Below, in pieces: positions 12,421-25,619 of a stretch of 64,000 nt of DNA. A model generated the notes under the pieces. The model worked only from the letters and a program-made list of their open reading frames with translations, ran no database searches and was not told the origin of the DNA. Both the position numbers and the translations under genes were made by a program. Each line of letters opens with the position of its first letter. The stretch's first letter is position 1. This DNA is from Struthidea cinerea (taxonomy: Eukaryota > Chordata > Aves > Passeriformes > Corcoracidae), in NCBI GenBank assembly GCA_013397865.1, contig VZTI01004087.1, forward strand, positions 434,260 through 498,259, in the 5' to 3' direction.

Positions 12421-13289
12421 TCTCAGAAGATACAGGGTGTGAAACTTATATTTAGCATTTGAATTCTTTATTCCTTAACCTGAGTTGAGTGTATGTGAAT
12501 TTACATGTTTTCCAGATTCTTTCCAGAGTCACGGCCATAATTTTTTTATTTTATGAGAAAGATGATCCCTTTAACTGTATGATCTTTGGTTAAAAATAGT
12601 TTCTTTTTTTTTCATAGATAGTAGTTTCCAGGTCAAGCAAAATGCTTAAGTGAATTTAGCCTTGATACAACAGAAACTGTGTCTGCCAATTTTGTTGTAA
12701 GCATAATGAGGACATACTAATTTTAATTGCAATCATCACTAAGATGTATTGAGCTGAAATGCTGATGCAGAGCTACAATGGTCAAAAAGTCATGATGATG
12801 ACACAAAAATTTCTGGTTTTAAGATAACCTGTCATGCAAGCCGTTATAACAGAATCCGTCTAAAAAGGTAAGCATAACCTTCTAAATTATTCCACCACAT
12901 TAACCCTTAATTATCCCTTCTTGTCCATGATAACAAAAATAATACCAAGGAGAGACATGGAAGGAGTGACCAGGTTTAATTAAACAAGGAAATTGGTGGT
13001 AAATAAAGCATTACATATGGCCATTTTCAGCCAATAGAACAAATATTTATATTGAATTTACTGTAAGATGTTCTATTCCTAAGAAATTCTGCATGTTTGA
13101 ATGCTTTAGGTTTTTTTCCTTTAAAGTTTCTTATTTATTTTTCTTCTCTTTTGAGGTATTATCAAATACATGGCCCAACCTATGTTATAATGAATACCTA
13201 CAAATCAACAGTTTCAAAAGTAGTGTACTCTTGATTGCCTGTCTTACCCATAAACAATCAGATTATTGGCAACAGGAGTTCAGCATAAT
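12421..13289. other. AT-rich unique sequence, no gene seen
   Basis: No recognisable repeat or exon between two minus-sense LTRs. Confidence 0.4.
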
Positions 13290-13799
13290 TGTGCTTCTGG
13301 GTGCCGATCTGGCCAGCTCGGTGTCCCGGCACCTGGCATTCTCTGCCTGCCCGGGCTGCAGCTGGACAGAGACCGATCCAGCGCGGGAGGACGGGCGAAT
13401 CCCCGGTCGGGTTCGCCTCGACTCCCGATGGCCATAACGCGTGAAGGAGATAAGGAACAGGCGGAGGGGTCTCCGTGGGGGAAAGGGTTTATTGGCGTGG
13501 TAGAAACCACGGAGTGATCCCGCAGCCACGCGGTGTGGGGGCCGTGTTGTACCCCCACAGCACGGGCGTGGAAAACACACAGTAGCCAGTAACACCGAAA
13601 CAGGGGGTGTAACAAGGGCGGGGAGCAGGAATCACAGCAAATGGGGTAAGGGGTAGGTGGGGAGAACGGAAACCAATGGTGGGGCACGGTTTACAGCTTT
13701 TGGGATGTTCTCTGTACTTTCAGGGGTTCTGTAGCTGTATGAACCTCAACCTAGAGGACTTTATGGTCCCCTTGGTTCTGCTGATAATGGCTCACTGCA
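13290..13799 (-). mobile_element. GC-rich solo LTR, ERVK-like, minus sense
   Basis: An abrupt GC and CpG island-like block in AT-rich DNA with TG (13290) and CA (13799) boundaries on the plus strand. The minus strand carries CCAATAAACCC near 13490, a good polyadenylation signal. The left flank ends GCATAAT and the right flank begins ACATAAC, a near but offset repeat of CATAA, so a degraded target duplication is possible. Overlapping ORFs of 83 to 135 codons on both strands come from the CpG-rich composition and are not genes. No internal retroviral region is present. Confidence 0.65.
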
Positions 13800-15570
13800 A
13801 CATAACTGTACTCTAACACACAGCAAAGGATCTCAATGCTTATGTTACACCAAAGACCTCAACCAGTATGGCATCATTTTAAATATTTATTTGGCCTGAA
13901 TGGTGTCATAGTTTTTAATAATGCCGCAATGTGAGACAAGATCTTACTATTATCCTAGAGAGGCCTCCCATGTGAATGAAGAATCGTTTTGATCTCTCGA
14001 TTTTTTCTTAAATTTTAAATATTCAGGAAGGTTACAGATATGTAATTGCCTGGTTTTCAATCCATATGTTTAATTTTTTTTCCCTCTGGAAAAAAAAGGA
14101 AGAAAAACAGCAAAAGAAAAGAAAGTAAGAAGGTTTTGTTAAATTGTTGTTCTGGGTTGTTTTACTGCAGTATTTAAACAAAAATACATTTAATTTTTTT
14201 TCTGTGTGAAATGCAGCAGCTGTTTGGGGGGTATTGCTGTCATCCAGGCAGCAGCCATTTCACAGATTGTGACATTACTTGTTTAGAATTCAATTATGTT
14301 TTCTTTCATATCAAAGAACATTAAATGATCATTTGAATTTTGGTCCTTTGACATCAGTAATTGTTACAATTTATGGCAGATGACTCCTCAGATGTCAGAA
14401 GTTTGGGCCAATGGAGAAAAATCTTTTTATTTTTCATGTAGATAACAACTGTCAATCAAGATGATTCAGAAATGCCTATTACAGTGGAAGTAGACTTTAT
14501 TCATTTATTTTCTGTATAAAGAGCTAGTCAGAAGTTTGGCTGTGCACTCATTCATTTTAAAAGACAGACATTTTCATGACATGTGAATTTCTTCACTCAG
14601 GAACCTCCTGCTTGGCCACCCATAACAATCCTTCTTGTCTTTCTTCCTCTTTCACCGTATTTTTTTCTTGGTCACATCTTTATCACACTTCCAGAGACAA
14701 GGACCTTCACATTGAATGTGTCTCTTTTACCATGTTTATTTGTTGGTGTTGACATTCTCACCCATTGTCTAGTTGATGCATAGATGAGTTGATGCATAGC
14801 GGATAGTTAGGACTCTTTGAGAGTTGTCTAACATGTGATAGAAGGGAAAAGATGTTAAGGGAATCAATGCATTGGCCCCACAGCTGAATGAGGATGTGCA
14901 AATTTGTTTAAAAATGAAATGTAGATAACTGGTTAGATTTCCAACTAGTGTTTGGGAAATTTTACAGAGGTACTGGTCAAGTGTTCTTCCCTTTTATTTT
15001 CCTTTTCTTTTTTTTTTTCCCTTCCTTTACTTACCTGAAATGAGAATTACTTTATGATACAGATCTTGCTACAGTCATGTTTGCCTACCTTATTTCTGGG
15101 TTAATGATCTACGCAGGATGGATTTCAATGCTTTTTAGAAAATATAGCCATTCAAATTCAGAAAGGTTGGTTATTAGCTGCTGTAATTTATTAAGGGCAT
15201 TACACTTGTGGTCTTTCATCCACACTTACTTAACTTAGTTTCTACAGAGTTTTTATAAGTTAATTGGTTTTGACCCGGTTCTCCCAGAAGTGTAGATTTT
15301 TGAATTCACGAAAATGAAAACCTGTCGCCCTTCAACAGAAAATAGGTGTCTGTTCCTTTACCCTTTTGAAATCTCTTCCTCAATAATTTAACATGATTTT
15401 TTAAAAGAAATTACTCTTTCACAAGATATAGCATTAAAATTATCACCATCTTTAGTACATTTCTTGTTTCATATCATCTCCTTTTCAGAGCTGCTTTTTC
15501 TTAGTCATTAGCCTTCTCAATTTGTGTATCTTTAGGACATTTTGCAAAAACTATATTTTTTCATAAGTAT
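13800..15570. other. Unique sequence, no gene seen; possible enhancer near 14200-14410
   Basis: No transposon is recognised. A subregion at about 14200-14410 is less AT-rich and carries a CAGCTG E-box, CAAAG/CTTTG TCF-like sites and ATTA cores. It could be a conserved noncoding element, but only an alignment would tell. Confidence 0.35.
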
Positions 15571-15591
15571 AAAAAAAAAAAAAAAAAAAAA
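15571..15591. repeat. A21 homopolymer
   Basis: Twenty-one consecutive A. It lies upstream of the CR1 fragment and not at its 3' end. CR1 elements end in short octamer repeats rather than poly(A), so this is not that element's tail. Confidence 0.95.
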
Positions 15592-15629
15592 CAGGCTGGG
15601 GGGTTTTTTCTTTGCATGGAGATTAGTAG

Positions 15630-16262
15630 TGCATGCTTGCAGCCCAGATAACCAACTGCATCTTGGGCTGCATCAAAAACAGCATGACCAGCAGGTTCAG
15701 GGGGTGATTCTGCCTCTCTTTGCTGTCCTCATGAGACCCCGCCTGGAGTGCTGCATCCAGCTCTGGGGGTCCCAGCATAAGCTGGACACAGATCTATTGG
15801 AGTGAGTCCAGATGAGGACCACAGAGATGATCAGAGGGCTGGAGCACCGCTCCTACAAACACAGGGTGATAGAACTGGGGTTGTTCAGTCTGGAGGAGAG
15901 AAGGCTCCAGAAGCCCTTAGAGAAGCTTTCCAGTACATAAGGGGGGATACAGAGAGCTGCAGAGGGACTTTTTATAAGAGCATGTAGTGACAGGACAAGG
16001 GGGAATGGCTTCAAACTAAAAGAGAGTAGATTTAGATTAGATATTAGGAATCAATTCTCTTCTGTGAGGGTGATGAAACACTGTTAACAGGCTGCCCATA
16101 AAAGCTGTGGACGCCTGGTCCCTGGCAGTGTTCAAGGCCAGCATGGATGGGGCACTGAGCAACCTGGTCTAATGGAAGGTGCCCTTGCCTGTGTCAGGGG
16201 ATTGGAACTAAGTGATCTTTAGCGTCCCTTCCACCCAAACTGTTATATAACTCTATGATGAT
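15630..16262 (+). mobile_element. CR1 LINE, 5'-truncated 3' end
   Basis: It covers the C-terminal part of ORF2 and the 3' UTR. In-frame traces include LRPRLECCIQLWGSQHKLD-like sequence near 15733-15790 and the block AGATTTAGATTAGATATTAG near 16029. The 3' UTR continues through CTGCCCATAAAAGCTGTGG and a GGCACTGAGCAACCTGGTCTA block to GATCTTTAGCGTCCCTTCCA. The tail ends with a decayed octamer (AACTCTATGATGATG). Stops and indels interrupt the frame. 5' truncation is the usual CR1 insertion outcome. Confidence 0.92.
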
Positions 16263-16789
16263 GATTGGCTGAAGTAAATATTTTTGTTATGTCTGTATCA
16301 TGTAATTATTTTTTAATTAAATTTTGCTTTTAAAATGGTTTTCAAAACTTATGGGCTTGAGCAAGCCATCTGAGCCACACCGTGTACATGGCAATGAATA
16401 TATACCTATTAAATTGTGGTACTGATTACTTGGAATATCTTATTAAAAACTGCTAAAAATGTGTGGTTTAACACACATCTCGGACTTCAAGTTGCTCAGA
16501 TATAAACCCAAAAGTGAGCAGTCTTCTCTCAACAAAAACAAAAGTTTTTGTAGAATACCAAAAGAAGGCCATGGTTGGCTTTCTCAAAGAGTATTCAGAA
16601 TATCACAATATTTGAGGATTTTAAGATATGTCTTGAATGTCTGTTTTCACTATTTACTGATTTCTCCAAGAATCATCGTCATATTTTTTTTTGAAGATTG
16701 TATAAAAAAAAATTTTGGACTGTATATTTGAATTATATTGTACCACGGTAGAGATAATTTCAAAATAATCCGTACACTAACCTAAAATA
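16263..16789. other. AT-rich sequence, no gene seen
   Basis: A 90-codon ORF (16459-16731) has no recognisable domain and ends in an A/T-rich tract. Not supported as a gene. Confidence 0.4.
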
Positions 16790-17260
16790 GAATGTTACAA
16801 CTCTAGATGACTTTTTAGTCAGGATGGTCTTCTTCTCCACTGACTTGTCTTCAGGCACGTGGGGATGGCCTGTCCTTGTAACTAAGTTTTCCTTCTTAAG
16901 GCACATCCAGCCTTCCTGTTCTCCTGTCCCTTTCGGGACTGCCTCCCAAGGGGCTCTCTCAACCAGTCTGCCCAAGGTCTGCCCTCTAGAAGTCCAAGGT
17001 GACAGTTCTGCTGACCCGCTTGCTTGCTGCTACAAGAATCAAAAACTGTAATTTCATGATTGCTGTGCCCAAGATGGCTTCCAACCATTGTATCACCCAT
17101 CAGTCCTTCTCTGATCACAAACAGTAGGTCCAGAGGGGAATTTCGCCTAATGGGCTTCTTCACCAGCTGTGTCACAAAGTTATTGTCCACACACTTCAAG
17201 AAACTCCTAGACATTTTCCTCTCTGCTGTAATGTGTTGCCAGCAGACATCTGGTGGGTGT
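16790..17260 (-). mobile_element. CR1 LINE fragment, ORF2 endonuclease C-terminus
   Basis: Minus-strand translation shows SRSFLKCVDNNFVTQLV, then RRNSPLDLLFV, then HLGHSNHEITVFDS. These correspond to the CR1 blocks after the endonuclease catalytic core that end with the SDHEMVEF-type motif. The frame then continues into the linker (ADWLREPLGRQSRKGQENRKA). About 110 codons remain open, more than expected for an old fossil, but both termini are missing. It is separated by about 500 bp from the opposite-strand CR1 at 15630-16262, so it is an independent copy. Confidence 0.88.
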
Positions 17261-20200
17261 TGTTACAGAAACTTTCCCTTGTTCCTTATCCTGTTATTTA
17301 GGTGAGAGAGCAAGGTTCAGTTATTTGGTCTCATTTCTTTTAGAAAGTGAATGTTAAGCCTGGGTGCTAAAACTTATTGTCAGTCAGTTCTATGACTTGT
17401 TCCTATAAAAAAAAAAAATTGTTTATTCTGCTTGCACCTTCAAATCCCAGAAGCTTTCTGTAGATAATTACATTCTATGTGGAGTCAAGAGGATGACAAT
17501 AAGCAATCAGTCAATTACATTATTGTGAGGGTGATACTGTGAGGGCTATATCCAATGTCATTTGCTTCTCTGTAACACCTGCACAAAACACTCTGAGTTC
17601 CAGTGTTTTTCTATCATTAGATTTTAAATCATACAAGTAACGATGGCTTTACAGTCACTTGGAGGAATGTGTGCTGTGAATACAAATAACAAGAGACTAA
17701 TAATTTGTTTTAAAAAAGCAAGGGTTTGTTTTAGAGTGGGATTAGCAGGTAGGAAATTACAACCTTGTTCATTTCATCAATAGTAGTAATAACGATTCTA
17801 ATAATAATGATTATTCTGTGATGATGATGATGATGATTTTATTATAGAGCGTTATTTTTAAAAATTTATGTCTATGGTCAGAACTTTATTTTTCCTTTTT
17901 AATGCCTGCCAGGAAAGTCAAAAGAATGGACAAGAAAGTAGTAGTTAAAAGTTAATCTCATTTTTTTTACTATAAACATAAAAATCCTCATAATTATTAA
18001 TGGCTTTAAACAAAGAACCCCATGAAATTTACGTGGAAATTTTGTTTTGACACAACGTCAGAACTGTAAAAATAATATTAATTTAACCATCTGGAAAGAG
18101 TAACAGTAGATAATACAGTGTCCCGGACCTCACATTTGTGGAGTGCTGTGCTTATCTGTTGAAACAAAGCTCGTATAAAAGTTGTTTTCCTTGACTGTGG
18201 GATTTTTTCCTCAGTCAAAGGGGAACACTGAAATGACAAAAAGCCATCAGGATATTTCCTGCTATTTTTCTCAGAAAAAAAGAAGGTGGAGGCCTACCCT
18301 ATTTTATTGTAAGGGCTGAGCTTGTTGCCCTTGTGTTTGCAACATTAGAGAAAAAAGACACTCTAGACAGAATACGTATGGATCTTCATATATTTTCATG
18401 CTGCATTATACTGACAGCCCTTTCTCTGCTTTGCTAAGAGCAATATCTCACTCATGGACTTGTTTTCTCTACATATATACGTCTAAAGATAAGTAAAGAC
18501 AGTCAGGAACTCTTACTGCAAAATATTTTCCTTAATATATAGCATGCAGGGTCAAGATGAACTTCAGTGAAAATATTCTGTTCAAATATTCATTAGCTAT
18601 CCACAACTTCACTCAAAAAGAGAAGTATGTAACTTAAAAAATTGTCTTTGAAACTAAATTTGGAATAGAAATTTAAAGTGGAATCTCCATTATGCTCTGA
18701 CTATAATGTCAACATTTTTTCTTGAGTGTTTATATCTTAATCTTGCAGTCTGATAAGCAACTCAACAGTCAGTTTTTTTATTCTCTTGAATATCAGAACT
18801 GCAAAACTAAATTATGTCTCTTGTAATGATTATCTAGTCTAATGTATAGTTAAATAATTTGGTACAAATTGTGAAAGTTCCAGCAGTGCAAGGTTGTGTA
18901 TTCATTATACATGATTGTTGGTTACTCACTTGGCTTATCATAGATGAAAGTTCAATTTCTATTGTAGTAGGGCTTTTTGAAAAGAGACCTCTGAATTAAT
19001 AATACAGTATCTTATCAGTCGTGTCTGATTTTGTAGTGGCAGAAATACTTCTTTATCACATTATCCATTGAATTAAAAAGTAAAATACTTAGTTTTCTAC
19101 CAAATTAAAAAGTTAAAAATTTTAAAGGTGTAAGTGTTTCACTAGGGCAAAAGAGTTTGCATTTTCCTCTAAGACAATTTTTTTCTCTCCTGTATACATG
19201 CATGCATATTCTGGATTCTAACCGCATGTTTTGCTCAAGAGGTTATTCTCCTCTTTTTCCCTAGAGCAATACATGTTTTAGTTCCTTGGTCAAAATTCTT
19301 ACTTTGCTCTCATGTTGTTTTTCCTTTATACATATACATATATGTGCACGTACTTCAGTGTGGTGTTCTTCAGTGCATGGTACCTCTCCATCTTCCACAG
19401 CTCATAAAACTTGGCAAGAAGGAAAATTTTCTGAAAGTCACATCTTCTAGAAATACTACTGTAGCTGAGTCAGCATGGCATCACTATAATTGCAGCAGTT
19501 TCCATGGAAGAAAATATTGCTGTTTTCTCCAAGATGAAAAATGTTTTTCATTGCTTGAAAATATTATTACTATGAAGAAATGCTATTTTAAATATATACT
19601 GCTTTTTAAAGAAAAATAGAACTGTCTTTAAGAATATCAAGGAATTAGTGCCTCATTTTTCTTGAAATGATCATAAACTTGCATCCTGAACACAGAAACC
19701 TAGATTCTTCTCTGTGTTGACAATGACATAGAAACAACCATTAAGAGACAAAGCAAAAAAAAAGAATCGTCTGCCATTAGTTTCTCTCTCCTGACTTTTA
19801 AAAAGGAAAAGGAAATTACTTAGCAAAATACTCATTCTGGTGATATTTAGACTTTACTGAATGTCAGAGGGCACAAAAGGGTGTAAGGCTAAATGCTGCA
19901 TTAGGTACCCCCCTACAAACAGGTTCTTAAATCTTGCTCAGCACTTATAACTGTTGAAGATCATCTTTTTCTTTCTATTAGTTTCTGTCTAGCACAATTT
20001 GAAGAGCAAATATCTGAAGGAAAACTCTGGTTCTATGGAATCAAGAGTTCTAGATAGTTCTTTAATGATGCTCCCACTCTTAACTTTAAGTTGTCTGTAA
20101 AGTTTCCTGCCTGTTCCCACTGGCAAGGCAATTCCAGCAGCTGTAGAGTTCAGAGATCTGCTGAATCAGGAACTAAACAATGAACTAAATGCCATTATTT

Positions 20201-23200
20201 CAGACATTAAGTTATTCCACTAGAGATAAACTATGTAGTATGGGATTTTGTATTATTGATGAAGTAAAAAAACCTTAAAACTGTTTTTTTTTCCCAGCAG
20301 TGTAGCTAGGGGACATCACAGGATAAGCCTATTTACAGCCATAAACTGCAGGTGGAAATGCTATCATGGTAGCAGGTGATAATAAGAGAAGCTGGGCTGA
20401 GAAGTGATGCACAAAACATTAACAGATTGAAGTGTGAATGAGAGACACCTTAAATTCATTTATTTTAAAGTATGTGCAATTAGGAATATAGCTTTTTATA
20501 TATAGAACACTTACCTGAGAAATTTTGCTTCTTTCATCAGATGCAGCAGAAATCAGGACATATTCCTGATTTTAAACCAAGTTTTCACTGCACTGGTTGT
20601 GCATAAATAAGATACAATTACAAGTAATTATAATTTTTATCTGGATTAATATCCTGATCATGAGAATTTTAATCAGCTCCTACATTTTTCATTTCAGAAA
20701 AAAAAAAAAGTTTAATATTTTAGTTAATTAGAACTGGGCAGAAACTAAAAGTAATTGAGAAAAATTAAATATAGGTCTTAACTGTCCCCACCACCAGCAC
20801 TTTATTCATATGAAATTAAATCTTAAAAAGACACCAGAAGCATCAAAGAGGAAGGAAAGTGTATTTGCTGTGAAAAGTAAGAATGTTCCAGATGCTCTAT
20901 TGAAGCAAAAATGGGTCCTGGTAAGCCAAGTCAGAACAATATAAGATTCAAGGTAACAAAAGGTAAAATGTAAGGAAAAAAAACCTGAATGATTGCAATC
21001 CTACTAATAATTTTCTGTCACTCAATAAAAACATGTCAGTAAGAGATAGCACAGATAGAGCATCACAGAAAAAGTACTAATGTTCCCTTGTGTACCCAGC
21101 CTGCCAGATTAGCTCTGAGTAAGCTTTGTTAAACTAGCAATTTGTGCAGTTAGGACATTTTGCCATGGCTATCTTGTGAGACATCACAGAGTTGGATCTG
21201 AGAGAATCATTGTCACACTCTTCTGGTACAAACTGAACTTTTCTTAACACACCTTGATTTTCTTTTTTCTTTCTTTTGTTCCTTCGTTCTTTCATTCTTT
21301 CTCCTGTGTTTCAAATTTTGATTTCAAATTTACACTGATGAATGTAGGAAAGATAAAAGAAAATAATGTCAATACTATGATTTATTTTATTTATTTATGT
21401 TTCATTATAACTGTATCAGTGTCAAACCTGTTGGGAGATTGAAAACACAGTTAAGAATCCAATTAAGTAGCTGGGTCATTTTCCTGCATACTTTTCTTTG
21501 CCCAGATGGTTTTCATCTGGCTGAAGTTTGGGAATGATTATATGGGTTGCAGCTACAATTAACTAGATTAACTGCAGTTTTATATATCCATTTTCAGTGC
21601 TTGATTCAAAAACTAGGAGAGGTTGATTTACAAAGAAATTGAAAATTTTAATGTAAGAAGTAGACGTTGGAGAGCTAAGTTTAGGAATTTGATACTTCCA
21701 AGTTGTAGATAGTTTTTCTTGATTGAGGGCTGAAAGAAAAGTTATAAGAGAATATCTGTGAAAAATGTAGTGTTTCAAGGAGAAAGGCTAGGACCATGAC
21801 AAGAATTATCTAGGAAGATCATAGGGAAGGACTGTTCCTGAATTTTTTTTTTTAATTTTTATAAAGCACTGATATTTGCTTTGAATTATTATTTTACTCT
21901 CATAACAGAAGATTTTGTGTTTTTTGATGTTAAAAGGAGTTTTCCTGGAGATGTATGGATAGTCACTGAAACACAGAAATTATTTAGATTTTAGAAGATT
22001 GTACTTTTACACAAAATAATGAGCAGGATGCAGGAAAAATAATGAAGTGTTTAAACTACAAATAAACTGAGACACCAATTATTAGCATTGTGAAAGTGAT
22101 ATTTTAAGCAACTGAATGCTTTATACTCTGACAGACATGACATAGTAATATATATACATAGTATACAATTTTCTTTTAAAAGAACACCTTTTCATAACTT
22201 CTCTATTTTATTTATCTGTTTCCTATTTTACTACCAGCTTCTATACAATAATTTCAGCACAATGCTCTTTATGTTAGAAAGTTTACCCTTCATGTTATAT
22301 AATCTCAAAATTTTCAGCTAAATATATATATTTCCAGTGCCTGGGACTTCAAATAACATTTTTCATTTAGAAATATTTTTAGTTTTCACAATATCAAAGG
22401 AAGCCATGGGAATATAACTTTATTCCAAGACTGAAAGCAGGGAATATAAATTAGGAAGAGTCTTTTAAAGTTGTTTTGGTTATTTTCAAGATAGATGAAA
22501 GCAGTGAGAGAAAAACATCAGTTCTTCCTTCTTAGTTCTCCTAACTAGCTTTTGTATTTGGTTTTGGTCGATTTTTGCAACAGCAAATTTAGTTGATTAA
22601 ATACTTCTGAGCCAAATAACCTTCCTTGCATGAGTTCATATAGGTGCCAATTCACCTCAAAATCATTGTGTTTGCATGGAAGGTTTAAGAAATAGTTTAT
22701 ATATTAGTTAACTCCATCAACCACAGTTTTAAACTCTTTAAAATTATATTGTTGTTGAAAAGTAAGTGGCCTTGTATTCTTTTTTAAGATTTTTTTTTTT
22801 TTTAAATACATGAATTGGTAAAAATGAACATAGCTCAGAAGAATAATAATTGGAGAATGAGAAATTGCATTTCTCTACAAATGAGATAAAACTCCACAGT
22901 GGATTAAACTAGCAAATTTGAGAAAATTGTTTTAAGAGCTATATCACAAAGACAGAATGAACCCAATGATGTATTCAAACTGTATTTTAAGACTTAATGG
23001 GATCAATAGCATTACTTGTATAAGGTGGCCTTGCTATAACCTATGAAAAGGTTACGTTAAAAGTGACTCTACAATCAAACCTTTAAAGTAAATATATACA
23101 TAAACCTTGAAAAGCCTAGCAGAGGCAGGTATATTACACACCATTAAACTCCAAGCGTCTTATTTTTTTCTTAAGTAAAACTGCAAAAAGAGCTGGACTC

Positions 23201-23459
23201 TCTTAAAGCATAATTAATCCAATAAGAAAAACAAACAAACAACCCCCCACCCAAAAAATCCTACCCCACAAGAAAAAAAAACAACAAAATCCACACAACA
23301 AAGAAGCAAACTGCAGCAGAAAAGGCACAGGTAAATCATCAGTGAATTTGGCCAAGTATATTTAATAAAAACTTCACTGAAAATTAAAACTGCCTTATAT
23401 CTTAATGGGAGACTGTGCTTGGATGGCTCAAACATGCATTAGAGCAATACAGTCACCAG
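17261..23459. other. Long repeat-poor AT-rich stretch, no gene seen
   Basis: About 6 kb without a recognisable CR1 or LTR. It contains a short (GAT)n tract at about 17819-17837 with neighbouring ATA/GTA units, several T and A runs, and a CT-rich tract at 21255-21305. ORFs are all short and unrecognised. Confidence 0.4.
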
Positions 23460-23720
23460 TAGCTGTTGGTTCAGCCAAATGACTTCTCTGCAGGATGTCT
23501 TCTCTGCGTCACAAAGCCTCCTTAAACTGACAAACGTTCTGCCACTTGCTGCAGATGCATGGCTATTGTGCACAGCAAGGACTAAATATGTCATTACAAC
23601 CCTGTGTATCCCTCATTTGTATTGTCACGTGAGAGCTAAAACCTGGAATGGGGCCCTGAAGGCACAAGAACTAATGAACTCTGCCTGGCTTTCGAAGAAT
23701 AATCTATCACTGACATAGAG
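23460..23720. promoter_or_regulatory. Candidate regulatory element with palindromic E-box
   Basis: A locally balanced-composition patch in AT-rich DNA containing the perfect octamer palindrome TCACGTGA (23625-23632), the core bound by USF/MITF-type bHLH-ZIP factors. CRE/AP-1-like sites also occur nearby. Part of it is open as a 79-codon frame (23479-23718) with no known product. The regulatory role is inference from motifs. Confidence 0.25.
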
Positions 23721-25551
23721 CGGCCCTTTTCTTTAGAATGTGTTGATGAAAACTTTCTAATCTCCCCTGCCAAGTGACATTTTCTTAACTGTGCAAGACA
23801 GAATGTCCTCCTAACATTAACCTTCCCATAGCAAAATACACTACAGTTAGAATCTACTGAGTTAATTTGAAGTATTTCTCATCAAAACATGGGAGGAGAG
23901 GAAGGGAAAACAAAGTAAACAAAAGAAAATGATTAGCTAGAGCCTCCCTGTTTAGCTATGGACTTAGAAAGTAAATATAAAACTGAGTGAAGAGAGCTAT
24001 AATAGTAACATTTATCTCAAACCAAATAGATATATGCATGGATTTCCATAGCAGGCTGGGTTCATTAACATTACCACAAATGTTAATTCCATCAATTGAC
24101 TAATATTATGATAATGCATTAAACTTTAACTATCCTCTTTCTTTTTTTTCCCCCAATCCTACTATATTTGGCACAAAACATTTTAAGATTGCCAGTTTTC
24201 TGCAAAACAACCTATGTCTCAATATAGCAAAACTTGAAAATCTTGAGATTCTAGGAAGGCTTTTATAAGAAAAAGTAGTTTCCCAGATTTGGGTTTTTTT
24301 CCTAAAGTAAATATCCTTGTATTTTTAGAAGAAGTTGGATAAGAGGTTTTTTTTTTTACTTTTTTAATGTTTTTTTAAAACTAATATTTGATAATCCTAA
24401 AAAGACCAACTTCATGGAAGAATTTTATGGGGAAGATTCTGCTTCCGTTACCCATTGCCTACTCCATGCTGCCCAATCCTCTACCATGTAGGAGAGTTAG
24501 CAAGTGTCTACTGCATATCTGGGTTAGAAAGACTAAGGATGATTTACATCAGACAAAAGCTACACATGAAAACAAAACAAATTCTTCCCAAATCGTTCAT
24601 CAGCCTGACTTGGTCTATCCAGGTCAGGACACAATAGTAGCCAATAACAGATAAGTGAAACAAGAAACAAATCTTTCTCTGACACCCAGTTTTCTTCATT
24701 CTGCCATTTAGGACTTCCAGAACCTGCATCTAAATCGCTATGTTGCTGTAGCCAGCAGTGGACCCTTCTGCCAAGAATGTACTGAATCTTTTTCTTCCGA
24801 ATGTGTTTTGTTCTAATGTGTTTAACCTCCATATTACTGTTAGTATCCCCTTCAAATCCTAGGCTAGTGACAGCCATGGAATTTGATCCTTATGATGTAA
24901 TCCTTTCCTTCTCTTTTTCTATTAACTCAGGTGCCTATCACCAAAATGAATCAGTAACATCTCAGCGTAACAGGAACTGGAGTGTAGTCCTTGTTCCCAA
25001 AACTCTAGGTTATTTACATGTACTGTATATACATGTATTATGTATATAATATATTTACATGTTTCTTATATACAGAGGGGAAAAGAGGACACAGAGTATG
25101 TGAATTTATGTCTCATTCCTTTTCTAGACCTTTAGCTGTCTCAGAATATCTGTCAGATCAAACCAATCTTTGGATGCAAAAGTTGGTCTACCATTTACAT
25201 TTCAAAGTATGAGGGGCTGTTGTGAAATCCTGGAGAAAACAGTTCATGCTAACCCTTTCAAGCATTCTGCACCTCAGTATATTTAATTTCAGTTACATTT
25301 CCGATCCCTGTGATGAAAACAGTCCAGCTAGTTTTGAGAAGCTCAATTAAGGTAGCCAAAAATACAATAAAGCCAGAAAAGTTGTGTTATGGGTTTGTAG
25401 TGTCCCACTCCTACACAGAAGGGAGCATCCAAGATTTGCAGATGCCCAGGTTTGAAAAAGAACAGCAAAAGCCAAAAGGGTTTAAAAAAAGAAAAACTCA
25501 CTAAGTGTATTAGCACACGACTCACCTGGCATGAAAATTGGTATACATTTT
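23721..25551. other. AT-rich unique sequence, no gene seen
   Basis: Short overlapping ORFs on both strands at 24388-25212 are unrecognised. A TACATGTA-rich, partly self-complementary patch lies at 25014-25070. Confidence 0.4.
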
Positions 25552-25592
25552 AGAAGAAGAAGAAGAAGAAGAAGAAGAAGAAGAAGAAGAAG
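25552..25592. repeat. (AAG)n trinucleotide microsatellite
   Basis: About 13 AGA/AAG units followed by GGAGGAGGG. On the minus strand it gives a leucine run inside a spurious ORF. It lies at the edge of the LTR-like block that follows. Confidence 0.95.
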
Positions 25593-25619
25593 GAGGAGGG
25601 AAGAAAGTGTGAAGAAAGA

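Noticed and set aside
13280..13687. 135-codon minus ORF and overlapping frames
   Set aside because: Within a CpG-rich LTR. No retroviral or host domain.
15571..15591. A21 tract read as the poly(A) tail of a retrocopied mRNA
   Set aside because: The sequence before it shows no gene-like features or AATAAA, no target duplication is visible, and the following CR1 does not use poly(A).
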